A DNA stretch of 64,000 nucleotides, from the NCBI GenBank assembly GCA_016882265.1, contig VGVB01000011.1, positions 1 to 64,000 of the forward strand, given 5' to 3'. Shown in pieces: positions 62,511 through 64,000 of this stretch (position 1 is its first letter; each line of letters starts with the position of its first letter). The notes under the pieces are model-generated. The model was given only the letters and a program-made list of their open reading frames with translations, had not been told where the DNA came from and did no database searches. Source of the stretch: Gammaproteobacteria bacterium. GTDB lineage: Bacteria; Pseudomonadota; Gammaproteobacteria; Steroidobacterales; Steroidobacteraceae. Position numbers and translations under genes: made by a program.

Positions 62511-63926
62511 ATGAGTCGCCGTCTCCCGATCCTGCTGCTGGCCGTCCTGCTCGCCGGCCCGACCGCCGCCAACGATCTGCCGCCGAAGCCGCGCGCCGTG
62601 CTGAAACAGCAGCTCGTGCCGGACGCCGACGTGACCGTCGTCGTGCGCGAGGTCGCGAGCGGCGCCGCCGTGATCGAGCTGAACGCCGCCGCGCCGCGCG
62701 CCCCGGCCTCGACGATGAAGCTGCTGCCGACCTGGGCCGCGCTCGAGATCCTCGGCCCCGCGTACACCTGGAAGACCCGGGTGTGGACCGATGCACCGGT
62801 GCGCAACGGCGTGCTCGACGGCAACCTGTATCTGCAGGGGGGCGGCGACCCGCTGCTGACGATCGAGCGCTGGTGGCGTCTGGCCGGCGACCTGCGCAAC
62901 AGCGGGCTGCAGCGCATCCGCGGCGACATCGTCATCGACCAGAGCCGCTTCGGCCCGCTCGATGAGCGTCCCGGCGACTTCGACGGCCGCGGCTGGCGCA
63001 CCTACAACCTGCTGCCCGATGCGCTGCTCGTGAACTGGCAGTCCGCCGAATTCGTGATCCGTCCCGGCGACGACGGGCGCAGCGTCGCGGTCGGCGTAGC
63101 GCCGTATCCGGAGGGCCTCATCGTCGACAATCGCGCACGCCTGGCCGAGGGCCCCTGCGCCGGCCGCAACCGCAGCGTGGCGCTGGCCAGCACGCCGGAG
63201 CGCCCGGAGCGGATCGTCGTGAACGGAACTCTCGCGCGCGGCTGCGGCGCGCTGACCCTGCGCCGGGTGATCATGGAGCCGGCCGGCTATGCCTGGGGAA
63301 CCTTCGTCACGCTGTGGCGACAACAGGGCGGCGAATTCGGCGGCCGGATGCAGCGCGCTCCGGTACCTCCGGCAGCCCGGCTGCTGCTGACGCAGGAATC
63401 GCAGACGCTCGGCGAAATCGTGCGGGTCACCAACAAGTTCTCGAGCAACATGATGGCCCGGACGCTCGTGTTGACGCTGGCGGCGGAACGGTCCGGCACG
63501 CCCGCCACGACCGCCGCCGGCGAGGAAATCATCAGGGGATGGCTGCACGGCCAGGGTCTCGACTTCCCGGAACTGGTGATCGGCAACGGCTCCGGCCTGT
63601 CGCGCGAGGCGCGGATCTCGGGGGACAGCATGGCGCGCCTCCTGCGCGCTGCCTGGCGCAGCCGCTACGCGCCGGAGTTCCTCGGCTCGCTGGCCCTCGG
63701 CGGCCTCGACGGAACCCTGCGGCGTCGCTTCTCGCGCCTCGAGGACCCCAGCCGTATCCGCATGAAGACGGGCTCCCTGAATGGCGTCAGCAGCATCGCC
63801 GGCTACGTGACCGGCGACTCCGGCCGGACCTATGTCGTCGTGATCTTCGTGAACCGTGGCGGCGCGCAGAACGGGCCCGGCGAACGCATCCAGGAGGCGG
63901 TCATCGACTGGGTACTGCGGCAGTGA
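62511..63926 (+). CDS. dacB: D-alanyl-D-alanine carboxypeptidase/endopeptidase, PBP4 type
   Basis: The predicted protein has 471 residues and trims peptidoglycan cross-links in the periplasm. A signal peptide (RRLPILLLAVLLAGPTAA) is followed by the active-site motifs S-x-x-K in APASTMKLLPTWAAL, S-x-N in TNKFSSNMMARTL and K-T-G in IRMKTGSLNGVSS, with the class C inserted domains between (LNGNLYLQGGGDPLL-like DGNLYLQGGGDPLLTIERWW). ATG 62511 is 3 codons after a TTG at 62502. No ribosome-binding site is seen and TAGTAT (62497-62502) ends 8 nt before it, another leaderless candidate. Confidence 0.95.
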   Translation: MSRRLPILLLAVLLAGPTAANDLPPKPRAVLKQQLVPDADVTVVVREVASGAAVIELNAAAPRAPASTMKLLPTWAALEILGPAYTWKTRVWTDAPVRNGVLDGNLYLQGGGDPLLTIERWWRLAGDLRNSGLQRIRGDIVIDQSRFGPLDERPGDFDGRGWRTYNLLPDALLVNWQSAEFVIRPGDDGRSVAVGVAPYPEGLIVDNRARLAEGPCAGRNRSVALASTPERPERIVVNGTLARGCGALTLRRVIMEPAGYAWGTFVTLWRQQGGEFGGRMQRAPVPPAARLLLTQESQTLGEIVRVTNKFSSNMMARTLVLTLAAERSGTPATTAAGEEIIRGWLHGQGLDFPELVIGNGSGLSREARISGDSMARLLRAAWRSRYAPEFLGSLALGGLDGTLRRRFSRLEDPSRIRMKTGSLNGVSSIAGYVTGDSGRTYVVVIFVNRGGAQNGPGERIQEAVIDWVLRQ

Positions 63927-64000
63927 GCCGGGTGTCGGATTTCTTTGCAGCGGAATTGGCTGAAAAGGGCCCCCGGATGGCCTCGGAATTTTCCGTTCCT

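Noticed and set aside
1..64000. CRISPR array, tRNA, rRNA, insertion sequence or integrase
   Set aside because: I looked for regular repeats, tRNA-like T-loops and transposase or integrase motifs and found none that I can support, despite the accessory character of two regions.

Overview
This is a GC-rich bacterial chromosome segment, most likely from a gammaproteobacterium. I infer this from the genes present: a 1,600-residue NAD-dependent glutamate dehydrogenase, a DUF6763-type acidic protein, a TraR/DksA-type protein, FixL/FixJ-like regulators, HtpX, TesB, a SoxA/SoxG/PurU cluster, and a TPP-riboswitch-controlled TonB receptor. Genus and family cannot be fixed from the window. Most of it is housekeeping DNA with tightly packed, often overlapping genes. 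Two stretches are accessory. I see no rRNA, tRNA or CRISPR array.

Layout. 1-2971: the end of a sarcosine oxidase operon (soxA C-terminus, soxG) followed by purU, which recycles the one-carbon folate it makes. 2972-13221: an accessory island holding DUF4143 ATPases (one intact, one broken), a HigB/HigA-type toxin-antitoxin pair, a four-gene cassette led by a TOTE-type primase-helicase, a ribbon-helix-helix/nucleotidyltransferase pair, and remnants of a WG-repeat gene, an SDR gene and an AbiEii-type toxin gene. 13251-21603: an M20 peptidase, an NSS transporter, the large NAD-GDH and GpmA. 21608-28201 (minus strand): a ferredoxin, an ammonia-lyase with tyrosine-ammonia-lyase selectivity residues, an Lrp-type regulator, and a thiamine-salvage operon (TPP riboswitch, TonB receptor, YkoF-like thiamine-binding protein, PnuC-type transporter, aminoglycoside-phosphotransferase-fold kinase). 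28346-31132: a second accessory patch with a DUF4143 ATPase, a DUF433/DUF5615 pair and a MazE/MazF pair.

31199-36126: a thiolase with a bifunctional hydratase/dehydrogenase, and an MttB-family methyltransferase. 36305-41787: a molybdenum-cofactor operon (moeA, moaA, moaC, mobA, moaD) ending in a natural MoaE-MoeB-rhodanese fusion. 41769-46373: proA, proB, an acyl-CoA dehydrogenase and a DksA-like protein, all on the minus strand. 46577-52241: DUF6763, a FixL/FixJ-like two-component pair, a LOG-type hydrolase, a beta-CASP nuclease and htpX. 52238-52920: a photolyase pseudogene reduced by internal deletions. 52937-63926: an FAD-linked oxidase, TesB, ferredoxin-NADP reductase, XdhC, a MATE exporter, a 33-bp perfect inverted repeat, two secreted SUMF1-fold proteins without the FGE cysteine pair, a lipoprotein-type Deg protease and a PBP4-type carboxypeptidase.

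The Mo-cofactor operon and XdhC serve the same cofactor. The sarcosine oxidase/PurU block and the distant MttB homologue both concern methylated amines, though no physical link is seen. A recurring feature is a -10-like hexamer 6-8 nt upstream of a start codon with no Shine-Dalgarno sequence, especially at the toxin-antitoxin and ATPase genes, suggesting leaderless mRNAs.
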